Source: Antilocapra americana (taxonomy: Eukaryota; Chordata; Mammalia; Artiodactyla; Antilocapridae). From it: DNA of 64,000 nucleotides. The translations under genes and the position numbers were made by a program. Every line of letters begins with the position of its first letter. Positions within the stretch are counted from its first letter, which is position 1. Where the stretch lies: NCBI GenBank assembly GCA_007570785.1, contig ML661885.1, positions 34,901,906 through 34,965,905 of the forward strand, given 5' to 3'. Below the pieces are notes generated by a model. That model was not told where the DNA came from. It did not search any database and saw only the letters and a program-made list of their open reading frames with translations. Below, piece after piece: positions 23,598 through 35,849 of the stretch.

Positions 23598-23680
23598 AGT
23601 ATACTCAATAGTCCCTTTGGGCTTCTGAAAAGACATTCTTCTCCCATCTTTTTTGTCTAGGGTCTTCTTTTGGCCAGTAT
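23598..23680 (-). CDS. OXR1: OXR1 coding exon 2
   Basis: This 83-nt exon encodes (D)TGQKKTLDKKDGRRMSFQ and ends KGTIEYT, residues 67-94 of the predicted isoform. The acceptor is a pyrimidine-rich tract ending CCAG at 23682-23681; the donor is GTAAGT, starting at 23597. It is entered in phase 1 and left in phase 0. The first part is a basic linker with possible phosphorylation sites (RRMSF); the last residues begin the first strand of the LysM domain. In longer isoforms this should be the first exon shared with the other N-terminus. It lies only about 110 bp from an antisense ruminant LINE-1 tail at 23162-23490. Confidence 0.95.
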
Positions 23681-23933
23681 CTGGAAAAAAAAAGATGATG
23701 TAAAATTCTATTAAATTATTTTCCCTTTCAGAGTAATTTACGGACAGCTAAATAGAGCTGAGGGAACAGATATTTACAGATTCACCAGGAATACAACTTG
23801 CCATCTAGGATTCTCTGCTCTAAAATACAAGCAAGTATCAAAATCAAGTAAATGTACTTCCTTCCCTGCTAGGTTTACAAACTGACCAGTATGAAGCACT
23901 ACAGTAACTGGAAGTCAATTCCAAACCTAAGTA

Positions 23934-26665
23934 AGGAAGGAGACGAGATGGCGGAGAAGTAGGTGGACGTGGAGTACATCTCTCTCCATGGATGCATCAG
24001 GAACACAGAGGATCAGATGCGAAAGATCGTGCGGAGCATGAACTGAGGCTGGCTGGAGTCCCTGACCACAAGAAAGGAATATAAAAACACACAAAACTCA
24101 GTAGGATGAAGGAAGGAGGGAAAAAAGGAGAGGAGAGTTAGCAGGGTCAGATGTGTATCCAGCAGGTAGGGAAGCTGAAGCAGGGGTGAGGTCCCCACAT
24201 TTGGGTCAATCAGTTGGGACCAAGGGGAAGCATTCAAAACTGCTGGAGAGTGAAGCAGCTGATATGTGACAGTCTGAATAGAGTGAGACCCACACAGACA
24301 ATCTGGGACATGGCCCTACATACCCTGGACAGGAACGAAAGTCCACCAGAACGTGTGATGGCTGGGAGACTGGAGAGCAATCCCAGGGCGAGGACTGCTT
24401 TTGACTTGAGAGATAGCCGGAGGAGGCAGGAGAGAAGATATGGTCACAGGGAATGTTTTGGAAGGAAAGCTTGGAAGCCACAGAGGCAGGGCACTACTGC
24501 TGAGTCACATGCAGGGTGTGGAGTCATCACTTAAAAATTTGGAATAAAACTACCATATAACCCAGAAATCCCACTATGGGCATATACCCTGAGAAAATCA
24601 TGATTCTAAAAGATGCGTGCACCCCAGTGTTCACAGTAGCACTATTTACAATAGTGAGGACATGGAACCAACTCAGATGTCCATCAACATATGAATAGAT
24701 ACAGAAGTTGTGGTACATATAAACAATGCATTACTACTCAGACATATAAATGAACAAATTTGAGCTAATTCTAGTGAGGTAGATGAACCTAGAACCTGTT
24801 GTACAGAGTGAAGTCAGAAAGAAACAAATATTGCATATTAATACATATATATGGAATTTAGAAAAACGTTACTGATGTAACATCTGTAGGGTAGCAATTT
24901 GTAGGGCAGAGACAGAGACTCACTGGATGCATTGCTTAAAATAAAGCTAGTGGAGGTGATGGAATTCCAGCTCAGGTATTTAAAGTCCTAAAAGATGATG
25001 CTGTTGAAGTGCTGCACTCAATATGCCAGCAAATGTGGAAACACAGCAGTGGCCACAGGACTGGAAAAGGCAATGCCACAGAATGCTCAAACTACAGTAC
25101 AATTGCACTCATTTCAAATGAGAGCAAGGTAATGCTCAAAATCAATCAAGCTAGGCTACAACAGTATATGAAACAAGAACTTTCAGATGTACAAACTGGA
25201 TTTAGAAAAGGCAGAGATCAAATTGCCAACATCTGCTGAATCAGAGAAAAAGCAAGGGAATTCCAAAACAAAAAAGATCTCTGTTTCATTGACTATGCAA
25301 AAGCCTTTGACTGTGTGGATCACACAAACTGTGAAAAATTCTTCAAGAGACAGGAATACCAGACCACCTGACCTGCCTCCTCAGAAACCTGTATTCAGGA
25401 CCCCGAAGCAACAGTTAGAAACAGACATGGAACAACGGACTGGTTCCAAATTGGGAAAGGAGTATGTCAGGCTATATATTGTCACCCTGCTTATTTAACT
25501 TATATGCAGAGTACATCATGCTAAATTCTGGGCTGGATGACTCACAAGCTGGAATCAAGATTGCTGGGAGAAATATCTACAACCTCAGCTATGTAAATGA
25601 TGCCATTCTAACAGCAGAAAGTGAAGAGCCTCTTAATGAAGGTGAAAGGGGAGAGTGAAAAGCTGGCTTAAAACTCAACATTCAAAAAACTAAGATCATG
25701 GCATCTGGTCCTGTCACTTCACGGCAAATAGACGTGGAAAAGTGAAAGCAGTGACAGATTTTATTTTCTTGGGCTCCAAAATCACTGAGGATTGTGACTG
25801 CAGCCAGGAAATTAACAGACGCTTGTTCCTTGGAAGGAAAGCTGTGACAAGCCTAGACAGCATATTAAAAAGCAGAGACACCAACTTTGCTGACAAAGGC
25901 CCATACAGTTAAAACTATGGTTTTTCCAGTAGTCATGTATGGATGTGAGAACTAGACCACAAGGAAGGCTGAGCATGGAAAAAATTGATGCTTTCAAATC
26001 GTGGTGCTGGAGAGGACTCATGAGAGTCCTTTGGACAGTAAGGAGATCAAACCAGTCAATCCTAAAGGAAATCAACCCTGGATATTCATCGGAAGGCCTG
26101 GTGCTGAAGCTAAAGCTCCAATCTTTGGTCACCTGATGTGAAGAGCTGACAAACTGGAAAAGACTCTGATGCTGGGAAGACTGATGGCAAGAGAAGGGAG
26201 TGAAAGAGGATGAGATGGTTGGGTGGCATCACTGACTCAATGGACATGAGTTTGAGCAAACTCCGGGAGATAGGAACAGACAGGGAAGCCTGGTGTGCTG
26301 CAGTTTATGGAGTTGCAAAAAGTAGGGACAAGACTTAGCAAGAGAACAATAAAGACTCAGATATAGAGAACAGACTCGTGACAGAGTGGGGAAAAGAGAG
26401 GGTGGGATGAATTGAGAGAGTAACATGGAAACATATATATTAGCACATGTAAACAGATAGCCACTGGCAATTTGCTGTATGATGCAGGGAGCTCAACTGG
26501 GTGCCCTCTGACAACCCAGAGGGGTAGGATGTGGTGGGAGATGGGAGGAAAGTTTAAAGGGGAGGAAACATATGTATACCTATGGCTGATTCATGCTGAT
26601 GTATGGCAGAAACTATCACAATATTGTAAAGCAATTATCCTCCAATTAAAAAAAATAAATTGAAG
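23934..26665 (+). mobile_element. Ruminant LINE-1 lacking its ORFs, with a nested BovB
   Basis: The 5' end (23934-24534) carries the L1_BT 5' UTR ('gagacgagatggcggagaag', 'tggagtacatctctctcc'). At about 24535 it switches to 3' ORF2/3' UTR sequence ('gcgtgcaccccagtgttc'), then continues after the BovB at 26353 to 'gctgattcatgctgatgtat' and an A-rich tail at 26665. ORF1 and nearly all of ORF2 are missing, so it cannot move itself. A nearby antisense LINE-1 tail could hint at a rearrangement. Confidence 0.8.
24923..26352 (+). mobile_element. BovB LINE, 5'-truncated, nested in LINE-1
   Basis: Sense BovB encoding broken pieces of an RTE reverse transcriptase: LHSICQQMWKHSSG, NYSTIALISNESKVMLKI, SPCLFNLYAEYIML and NLSYVNDAILTAESEE. 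The frame is broken by stops and shifts. The catalytic Y-x-D-D box reads YVND, so one catalytic Asp is lost. It sits in the host LINE-1 between copies of agactca at 24916-24922 and 26353-26359. About 1.43 kb of a roughly 3.2-kb element. Confidence 0.9.
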
Positions 26666-28245
26666 AAACATAACTGTCAGCTGAAAGGAAGTTATTAAAA
26701 AGTAAATTAAGGACTTAAAATTTATTAACTTATTAAAAGTAAATTAAGTTATTAAAAAGTAAATTAAGTATCTTTCAACACATCTAGTCCTATTATAATA
26801 AACGAATTTGAAGATTATCATTATTAACCAAACCAAGTCTGAAGCATGTAACATTAATCTTCACAGAGAAAAACATCTCTAGTTCTAATACAATCATAAT
26901 TAAAGACAAAATCTTCACTATGGAGTTAAATTACTGTATTCTTTATACATACCATGAGGTAGATTAAGATATGCTTTCATATATAAACACACTTTTTATG
27001 CACTCCATTTCAGATAGAGTGCCAACTATCTGTCACTTGCTTATCAAAATATTTCATTGGAACACATCATTACCACCAAGTTTACAGCATCTGTTTTAAA
27101 TTCTGTACTAGTGTTAGCTTTCTCATCTGTACTTCATGTAACAAAGAGTGCATAGAACTGATAAAATATCACTCTTATCTAAACAATTTTAAATAAAACC
27201 AATCTCTAAAATACTAATAAACTCAAAACTGAGTAAGATCATAAACATAACAAGATGCTATATTTATGCTTAATTTTTACAAGATTAAAACAGTAATTTT
27301 CAAAGAAAAATGAGTTCTACCTAAGCCCAGGGAATTTAGAAAATATCTTTCTCTTTGTTCTCCCTCTATCCAATCTTAATTGATATTTTGACTACACTAG
27401 AGTTTGTTTATAGTATCTAATAGCTCAGTTGGGTGAATGGTTCTAATGAAGCATTAACAATGATAAAAATAATCAAGTTTGAATCTCAGAAAAACCCAGT
27501 TAGCTCTACAGTCCTTAAAAAGGCTGTCCTAAAACCTTCCTGATCACTCAGGTTAAGGCAGATCTCTACTACTAATCACATAGTATCTTTGTTTCCTTCA
27601 TAGTATCTGGCACAGTTTTAAGTTTCTTTTTAAATCTTTTCCACTAAACTGTAACCTATAAAATACCCTACTTAGTTCCACAATGACTCCTCAATGCCTA
27701 ACCAAGAGCCTAACACAGAGCACACAGCAAATTTGAATGAAATAATGTTTTGAAGCTACGGTTTAAACTGTACCTAGAACTGCCACAATTCTTACAGTCA
27801 TTTTGGTTTTTTTTAAAGAAAAGTGGACAAAGAAGAAAAATATATACTGTTTGGCTGTAGAAAAAGAGGTGTTTTCCTAAAGTTATGGTGGGAATGAAAA
27901 ATGGTGTAATTCTTAGGGAAAGACAGCTTTTTTCTTTTCACTATATTCCAATTTTTCTCCATCAAACAGCATATATTTAAGTGTGTTTTCTGTGATACAA
28001 CATTAAAGGTATTTTAAAATAAATTTAAAAAATTGATTCCTTTCCTCTATCTCATAAACAGGAGAGAGAGCCAAAAACACTTTCCTCATTTTGCAATTTA
28101 AAAGCAATGCAAAATACAATTTCAGATTACTTTTAACTAATAATATATATCCTTTCATTGATTTCAGGAGTAAATGATGGTCTGCACTTGCTTTGTATAG
28201 TAGTATTTTTTTAATCTGTGAAAGAGTTCATTAAAGGTCTACAAG

Positions 28246-28443
28246 AAAGTGTTAGTTGCTCAGTCATGTCTGATTCTTTTAGACTCAAGGGACTGTAGTC
28301 CACGAGGCTCCTCTCTTCATGGAATTCTCCAGGCAAGAATACTAGAATGAATAGCCATTTCCTTCTCCAGGGGATCTTCCGGACCCAGGTATCAAACCTG
28401 GGTCTCTTGCATTGCAGGAAGATTCTCTACTGTCTGAGCAACC
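28246..28443 (-). mobile_element. Bov-tA SINE
   Basis: Antisense Bov-tA from 'aaagtgttagttgctcagtc' through 'tctccaggggatcttccgg' to 'gcattgcaggaagattc' and 'tgtctgagcaacc'. Confidence 0.9.
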
Positions 28444-28949
28444 AATTACAATTAAACTTGCAATTGCAGTATCATTTTCGAAAGTTTACCATGGAGTGCA
28501 GTTCATAGAAAGAAAACTAATATATCAGCTTTCCACAGCTTAAAGTTTGAAACAAACTGGAAGTACTCACTTTAATAATTTAAAATTATAAGTAAAATAT
28601 ATTGCAATAATTCTTATTATAAATTCTAAAATTATTTTAATTACCAATATTAAAACATGTATTAATAAATATAAGTACCAGAGCACAATGAAATAACACT
28701 AATCATTCTCTTTTATCAATACAGAAATATAATCACAATATTTGAGAGTTGAAAGTGATCACAGGGGTTACATAGCCACGTTTCCTATTTGTTAACTTTA
28801 TACTACCCTTTTAAAGACAGATGCCAATAAATATGAATCTGGATTGGGAGTATGGAAAAGAGAGGCCCCATTTCTCTTCCACACAAAATTATTAGTATTA
28901 CAGTTTAGAAATGCATAGATATTTATGATTTGAAAATCAAAATAAATAG

Positions 28950-29225
28950 TGAACAGTTATTAAGTGCCTAGCATATGCCAGAGCTTCCATGATAACTCAG
29001 TCAGTAAAGAATCCACCTGCAATGCAGAAGACCCGGTTTGATTCCTGGGTCGGGGCGATCCTCTGGAGAAGGGATGGGCTACTCACTTCAGTATTCTAGC
29101 ATGTGCCAGGCACTGCTCTAAGTTCTCTTCATTTACTGTCTTGCCTATTCGTCAACCTTATAAAGAGGTCACTTTTACTCCCATTTTACAACTGAGAAAA
29201 CCAAGGCACAATTTTGGTTATCACA
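28950..29225 (-). repeat. MIR, split by a Bov-tA
   Basis: 'ttattaagtgcctagcatat' on the left and 'tgccaggcactgctctaagt', 'ccattttacaactgagaaaa' on the right form an antisense MIR. A Bov-tA occupies 28982-29095. Confidence 0.8.
28982..29095 (+). mobile_element. Bov-tA SINE, truncated, inside MIR
   Basis: 'agcttccatgataactcagt', 'gatcctctggagaaggga' and 'cacttcagtattct'. Flanked by ctagcatatgccag (28968-28981) and ctagcatgtgccag (29096-29109), a 14-bp duplication with one change. Confidence 0.9.
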
Positions 29226-29879
29226 ATGGGATACTGTTTAGCAGTGAATACACTACTAAACATTGTGTGCTAAAATGCACATAACCGTCCCCCTACAAGA
29301 GAACAATCTGTCACAAAATGTCAATCCTGCACAAGTTGAGAAATGATGCAATATACCCTAACAGTAAGCATGACATATAGAAGGTGCTCAATAAACATTA
29401 AATGAATATATAATACTTTCCCTACAATTATCTGGTATGGTGGAAAAGAGCAAGGGGGTTAGATTTTACTCTCCATTATGAGAAGCAGAAGCTTAATGTA
29501 TGTAATCTAAAACAAGAACTTCCCATCTAGACTGTATTCTATAAGTTTTGATACACTGTACTTTAATAATTTCATCCAAAATATTTCATGACATCTACCC
29601 TAATTTCTCCATTTGCTATTTTAAGAATATTGCTTAATTTGCTAATCTATGACAATTAAATTTTTTCATCTTTTGGTTAGTGATTTATAACCATACTGTA
29701 AAGAAAATACTCTTAAATAGTTAACACCTATAAAATTCATTAAAACTTGCTTTACAATCATGTAAAAATTTAGCAAATGCTCCATATACATGTGCTTGAA
29801 AAGAATGTGTATTCTTTACAGAAGGATAGTGCTATATGTATGTGTGTGTGTGCATGCATATCCACACACAAACACCTAT

Positions 29880-31250
29880 CTCCATATCCCTGAGATCAAA
29901 TTTGCTGACTGGGTTCAATCTTCTATATAGATATTGGTTTCTTTATGCACGCTTTTTCTTTCAACTACTGATGGAGGCTGTTAAAATCTCCCACTATGAT
30001 TGTGGGTTATTCAGTTCCTCTGACGTTTCTTTACTTTGCTTTCTATATTTTGAGACTTTTGAGACCATGATATCAGGTTCATACAAAATAAAAACTGTTA
30101 CCTATTTCTGGTATGTTGAACCTTTTCTTAGAATATTTTTAGACTTAAAGTTTTATATACTTTTAAACAATTATGTTAGTGATCATACCATAGATTATAG
30201 CCTAAATTGTTATTTTTCAGTCCAATATTTACTAGTACTTTCATCTCCCTTCCGGTCAATTTAAGGATGTTAAAAACTGTGTGATCCTATCAAGACTTAT
30301 ATGCAATTGTTATTGCATATTTCAATTACATATATATATTCAAAAACAATCTAAGACATTAGTTTTCTAGACAGTCAACATTCATTCAATTCTTCCCTTA
30401 TATTTACCATTTTTATTGCAACTCTGGGTAACTTTGCAGGGGATGGATTCTTAGTTGGTAGGTATTTTTCTCTGCTGTTTAGTTTCCACTGTTTCTGTTG
30501 AGAAACCTACTGTTAGTCTTATTTTTACAGCACTGACTACTTGTTCTAAATGCTTTTAAGATTTTTCATCTTTGGTGAGATTTGTATTGATTCTACTTGG
30601 GGCTTTGGAGAAGGAAATGGCAACCCACTCCAGTATTCCTGCCTGAAGAATCCCATGGACAGAGAAGCCTGGTAGGCTATACAGCTACATACGACTGAAA
30701 CGACTTAGCACGCACGTACTTGGGGTTTGTAGTGATGCTTGAATCTGTGGATTTCATCATTCTTGGCATTCTCAGTCATTCCTCTCTTTAATAATACTTC
30801 TGCCTTCATTCTTTCCTCTCCTTTGGGGACTAAAATATACACATATTAGAACTTCTAATTCTATCTTGTATTAAACTTATTGTCACCTTTATTTTCTACC
30901 CGCCCCCCCCAACCTTTATTCTGGATATTTTCTTCTGATCTACTTTTCAATTCACTAAGTCTTTCTCCTGTGGTGGCTGATTTGCTATTAAATTCATCCA
31001 CAAAGGTCCTAATTAGGAAATAATTTTCAATTATGGAATATCCTTTTTTTTTTCTATAGTTTGAATCTCTATAAAACTCTCAATCAGCTCAAAATTCTCA
31101 ACAGTTATTTTAAATCTGGTAACTGCAAGATACAGGGTTCCAGTGGGTCTATTTCTATTCTCTTCTTGTTTCTGTTATCTGACCAGATGCCTAATTATAT
31201 TTTATATACTGTATATTAAATATGAAAAATTGTCTATAGACAGAATCTGA
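29880..31250 (-). mobile_element. LINE-1/HAL1-like block, antisense, split by a Bov-A
   Basis: 'gtctatatagatattgg'-type sequence, 'ctgttaaaatctcccactat' and 'tgattgtgggttattcag' are antisense LINE-1 ORF2. The part beyond 30717 has 'ttcattctttcctctcc' and 'ttttcaattcactaagtc', also seen in old antisense LINE-1/HAL1. The 142-residue plus-strand frame at 29836-30264 is an antisense shadow. Confidence 0.6.
30606..30716 (+). mobile_element. Bov-A fragment with target-site duplication
   Basis: 'ggagaaggaaatggcaaccc' to 'acgactgaaacgacttagca'. Flanked by tacttggggctt (30594-30605) and tacttggggttt (30717-30728). Confidence 0.9.
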
Positions 31251-31659
31251 CACACAGAAAGCTGAAATTTTCTAGAAGGGATTAATGCTTGCTTCTGCCA
31301 AACACTTGAGGACACTAGCAACACCAAATCTTATTAATGGAGTTACAGGAATGATGATTTAAAGCCAAGTTACCATCCTATGAGTTTTCCTCTATTCCTA
31401 CAGCATTTGGGGGGTCCTAAGTGAGAGTAGTTCATTCCTCTACTCTGGTAGGTCTTATACTGTGTCCCTGTTCCCTTACACCAACAGGCTGCAAACAGCA
31501 ACTCAATCTCTGACCTGCTGCTTCTGGAATCAATACTTCCCCTGGGGAAAAAAGCAGTCCCAAATTGGAGCTGCTCTTCCTTCAGCCTCGGTCCTCACTC
31601 AGATCCTAATCTAGTTCTATCGGTTTTCTGATATCCTCAATAAAATTTGTTTTGTTTTG

Positions 31660-32440
31660 GCCCGGCCATTTATTTATTTATAATAGAAGTATAGGTGCTT
31701 TACAATGTTGTGTTAGTTTCTCATATAAAGTGATTCAGTTATACATATGTATACAGATTCCTTTCCATTCTGGTTTATTATAGAATATTGAATATGGTTC
31801 CCTGTGCTATACAGTAGGACCTTGTTATCTATTTTATATATCATAGTTATCATCTGTTAATCCCAAACTCATAATTTGTCCCGCCCCACACCTCTTTCCC
31901 TTTGGTAACCCTACGTTTTCTATGTCTGTGAATCTGTTTCTGTCTCGTAAATTAGTTCCATTGTAACATATTTTAGATTCCACATTTAGGTGATATCGTA
32001 CGGTATTTCTGTGACTTACTACACTTAGTATGATAATCTTTAGGTCCATCCATGTGGCTGCAAATGGCATTATTTAATTCTCTTTTATGACTGAGTAGTA
32101 TTCCACTGTGTATACATACCACAACTTTATTCATTCATCTGTCAATGGACGTTTTGGTAGCTTCCATGTCTTGGCTATTGTAAATAGTGCTGCAATGAAC
32201 ATTAGGGTGCATGTATCCTTTTGAACCATGCTTTCCTCTGGATATAGTCCCAGGAGTGGGACTGCTGAATAATAAGGTAACTCTATTTTTAGTTTTCTAA
32301 GGAATCTCCATACTGTTTTCCATAATGGCTATAACAATTTACATTTCCACCAACAGTGTAGGAGTTCCCTTTTCTCCACAAACTCCCAGGGATTTATTAA
32401 TTGTAGACTTTTTAATGATTGGTCCAGTTTTTTGAATTGC
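31660..32440 (-). mobile_element. LINE-1 3' end, antisense
   Basis: 'gtgctttacaatgttgtgtt', 'atatggttccctgtgctata', 'ttaggtccatccatgtggct' and 'cagtgtaggagttcccttt' are consecutive parts of an antisense artiodactyl LINE-1 3' end. The 78-residue minus frame at 31834-32070 is part of it. From 31250 to 31660 the sequence is unclear. Confidence 0.8.
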
Positions 32441-33334
32441 TCTTAGCAAGACAGTCTGAATTATCTAGCTTGCTATTACTACCAGACTGAGAAGTCCAAA
32501 GAGATTTTTTAGCAGAGACTTGACAAAGCAGTATCAGACTTTTAAATTAAAAATCATTGTGGTAACAGAATGGGAAAAGCAAACTAAAATAAAGCAAGCT
32601 TGAAAAACCAACAATGAATCCAGTATGAAGTCTCATTTTAATATACTAAAAAGACTCCTAATATAACTGAATATTGTAATTTTGGCTGTAGTTACTGATA
32701 AAAAGTTTGATGATTTAAAAATATTGAGCTGGGAGTCAATATTTTAATACAATAAAACAGATTTTAAACTTTGAAAATATCTTCTAAACTAAAAAAGATA
32801 CACTGAGAACCACTTTTCTAATTAACTGATTCCATCTATAGTGCAGTAGTATAGGAAACAATGCCCATGTTTTCAACCTTTCACTTGCTACTGACTCCTC
32901 ACCCATAGTCAAAACAAAAAAAAAAATTTTTTTTTAAATCCCTCAGTTTTTCTTCAACTTTGTACCCATCCTGCTCTAGCTTCTTTTCATAGCTGAACTT
33001 TTGGAAATAAGAGTCTACTCTCACTGTCTTTACTCCATCAAGAGATTCCACAATGCATTGCAATGGCTCTGTCTTCCCAGTTCCCTAAACTGCAAAGGAG
33101 ACCAAACTAAGGGGAAAATCAGATGAGCTTTTTCTATTTTATTTTATTTGCTCTTTAGGAAGCACCAAACTAAGTCCTTAATGCTCACCTTTCCTTTCAT
33201 TTGGTAACATCTCAAGTCCCTTGGTCTCTAACACATTTGCTGTTCCCCTTTAATGCTCCTTTCCTTTACCTAGTCAAGGAATTTTTGTGTGTGGCCCACT
33301 TCTTATATGAAAAGTTTCATGATATAGAATGCTA

Positions 33335-33575
33335 CTGTTGTTATTTAGTTGTGTCAGATTCTTTCGCAACCCCATGGATTGGAGCCCACCAGGCTTCCTC
33401 TGTTAATGGGATTTCTCAGGCAAGAATACTGGAGCGTATTCACGCTAGATGAATACTAGCATCTTCAATACTGGTTGCCATTTTCTTCTCCAGGGATATT
33501 CCCAACCCAGGAATTGAACCCCCATCTCTTGCACTGCAGGTGGATTCTTTACTGCTGAGCCACTGGGGAACTTCC
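33335..33575 (-). mobile_element. Bov-tA SINE with internal insertion
   Basis: Antisense Bov-tA ('gttgtcagattc'-like start, 'gcaagaatactggagcg', 'ttgccattttcttctccag', 'gcactgcaggtggattc'). About 35 bases at 33437-33471 are foreign to the consensus and end with a repeat of 'aatactgg'. Flanks atatagaatgcta (33322-33334) and atatagagtgcta (33576-33588) are a 13-bp duplication with one change. Confidence 0.9.
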
Positions 33576-33589
33576 ATATAGAGTGCTAG

Positions 33590-33735
33590 TAGAGCCTTGC
33601 TATTTAAAATGATGTTCTAAGGATCAGCAGCACTGGCATCACCTGGGAACCTACTGTGAACACATAATCTCATATTTCACTCCAGAACTACTGATTCACA
33701 CTGGCTTGCACAATAAATTTGAGAAGCACTGTTAA
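33590..33735 (+). repeat. MER5-like DNA transposon fragment
   Basis: 'cagcactggcatcacctggg', 'aactactgattcacac' and terminal 'tttgagaagcactg' follow the order of the MER5 group (hAT type). Confidence 0.65.
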
Positions 33736-34596
33736 TAGAGCTTTTGAAAGGATCAAGCTTGCAGACTGAGTAACTGACAGAAGAAATAGGCTTCTTTACA
33801 ACTTCCTACTCATGACAGTAACACTAGCATCTTCAAACTTCTGTCAAACTAATTGTTTAATAGTCACTGTGATAGATTACTACTGTTACTAAATATCCTG
33901 TATCTTCCTGGGGAGGAAAAGAAAATACACTGTACCATCCCACTGATGTCAGACATGAACAGAAACCATAAGTCTTTTAGGCAAAAGTGTTAAGATCCAA
34001 CATTATACTTCTTAGCTCTTTTTTCCTTCTATTTTAAGACCGGCGTTGTTCCATATAGTGGCTACTCCCTAAAAGGCTACTACACATACACATACCTGTG
34101 CACACACATCTAGTCATTCCTGTTTCTGCTCCTGGTTAAAATATAGTGCTTGGAAAAGAAAATTTCTTCAGGAATTCATACATAAGAAGCAAATCACCAA
34201 CTAGGGGAAAAAGATAACAGTCTAGCTTGCTTAAGACACAAGAATGAGATTATACCAAGGGTATCAAAATAAAAACTCTAGGAATGATCAAAGGATCTAA
34301 CAGGGAATACTGAACAATTATGTGTGGGAAAAATTGCAAACATAATGTAATAAATACCAGGAAGTGGAGAGAAGAAATTTGGGAGATGAAATATTGAAAC
34401 CACCAAAGGTTAAACAAACTCCACCTAAAACTGAAACAAGAATGTAATAATACCAACCTCTTAATATTTTTGTAAATTCTGCTTAACTTTAGACACACTA
34501 TTTAGGAAATACTTTAAGGCAAATAAATATCATCTTTTAGTCATTCTTTCCTTCTAATCATTCATTCATCATTTTATACATAAATATACATAAAAC

Positions 34597-34727
34597 TGGA
34601 GAAGGAAATAGCTACCCATTCCAGTATTCTTGCCTAGAGAATTCCACAGACAGAGGAGCCTGGTGGGCTACAGTCCATGGGGTCGCAAAGAGTCGGGCAT
34701 GACTGAGCAACTAACACACACACATAC
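34597..34727 (+). mobile_element. Bov-A fragment
   Basis: 'actggagaaggaaatagct' through 'ctggtgggctacagtccatg' to 'gggcatgactgagcaac' and a CA-rich tail. Confidence 0.9.
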
Positions 34728-35849
34728 ATAAAATAGATCTGAACAATAACATCTACCCTAAAATTAATAAGATCACTGATATTGGATTAGAGGTAGCTTT
34801 TAAACTTTAAGTTTTGTTATGTATGACTTCATAGTTAGCATGCATTAGTTTTACCACAGTTTAGAATCTAGCACCCACCCCTCAGTTAAGACAAACCATC
34901 AGATAACTGCATATCTGAATTAATCGTTTTGGCCCTATATGGAATTGTTTTTTTACAGCCTTGCATTTGGTTGTTATACCACTGAACTACATTAAGTAAT
35001 GGTGTTAAAAAAACAGCTTCTTGAAATTAGAATCTGTATTTACTATAAAGATGATGAGGATATTTTTTGTTACGTTAAGAGTTGCATAAGGATTTTTTCT
35101 CTTTATTCTATCAGGAAAAGTCATGTTTGTTTTACCTAAGTAACAGGTTTATCTTTACCTAGTGACACTGTGATTTATGGCTGATCACATTTCCCTTTTT
35201 TCATTGATTGCTAGAAATCAAAGGCAAATTTTGGGCCTTTCTCTAATACATTAATCTGACCTTACAATATGCCCCTTTTTGTATGAATATTCATTCATTC
35301 AACAAAATGTATTGAGTCTCAATGTAAGTTTGCTGGTAGCCATCTAGGGAGTTTTTATACACAGAAGACTATTTGCAGTTACTTTACTTTTTAATTAATG
35401 TTTAATTTATTGAAGTCCAAATATAAAAATCTAGTTTTCCCTTAAGTCTTCAACTATGTCAGTGTATTATATTTAAAAAACTAGTAAATTTTAACACACT
35501 TTCTAAGATGCTTTCAATAGTTAATCAACTCAGAAAACTAGATATCCTTAAATAATCCCATTATTTAATACTACTTATCTCACCAAGTTGTTATTAGGAT
35601 TAAGCGAAAATATTTGCTAGTAGCTGCCCTATATAAAATATTCTTAGCTGCTTTAATTCTTGTCATTTTCCCAAAAGATATTATTAATAAATGATAAAAG
35701 TAAATGAAAACAAACTTTAAATATGAGTTCAGATGTACATATTTAAAGTATACTGTCACCAAGTGGGAAAATAGAGTTGCCATAACAGGGAAGTTTATGA
35801 TAAAAACTAGGTTACAATTAAGTTGGAACTCTAAATACTTATATTTAGA

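Noticed and set aside
29836..30264. 142-residue plus-strand frame
   Set aside because: It is the antisense of an old LINE-1 and carries no domain of its own.
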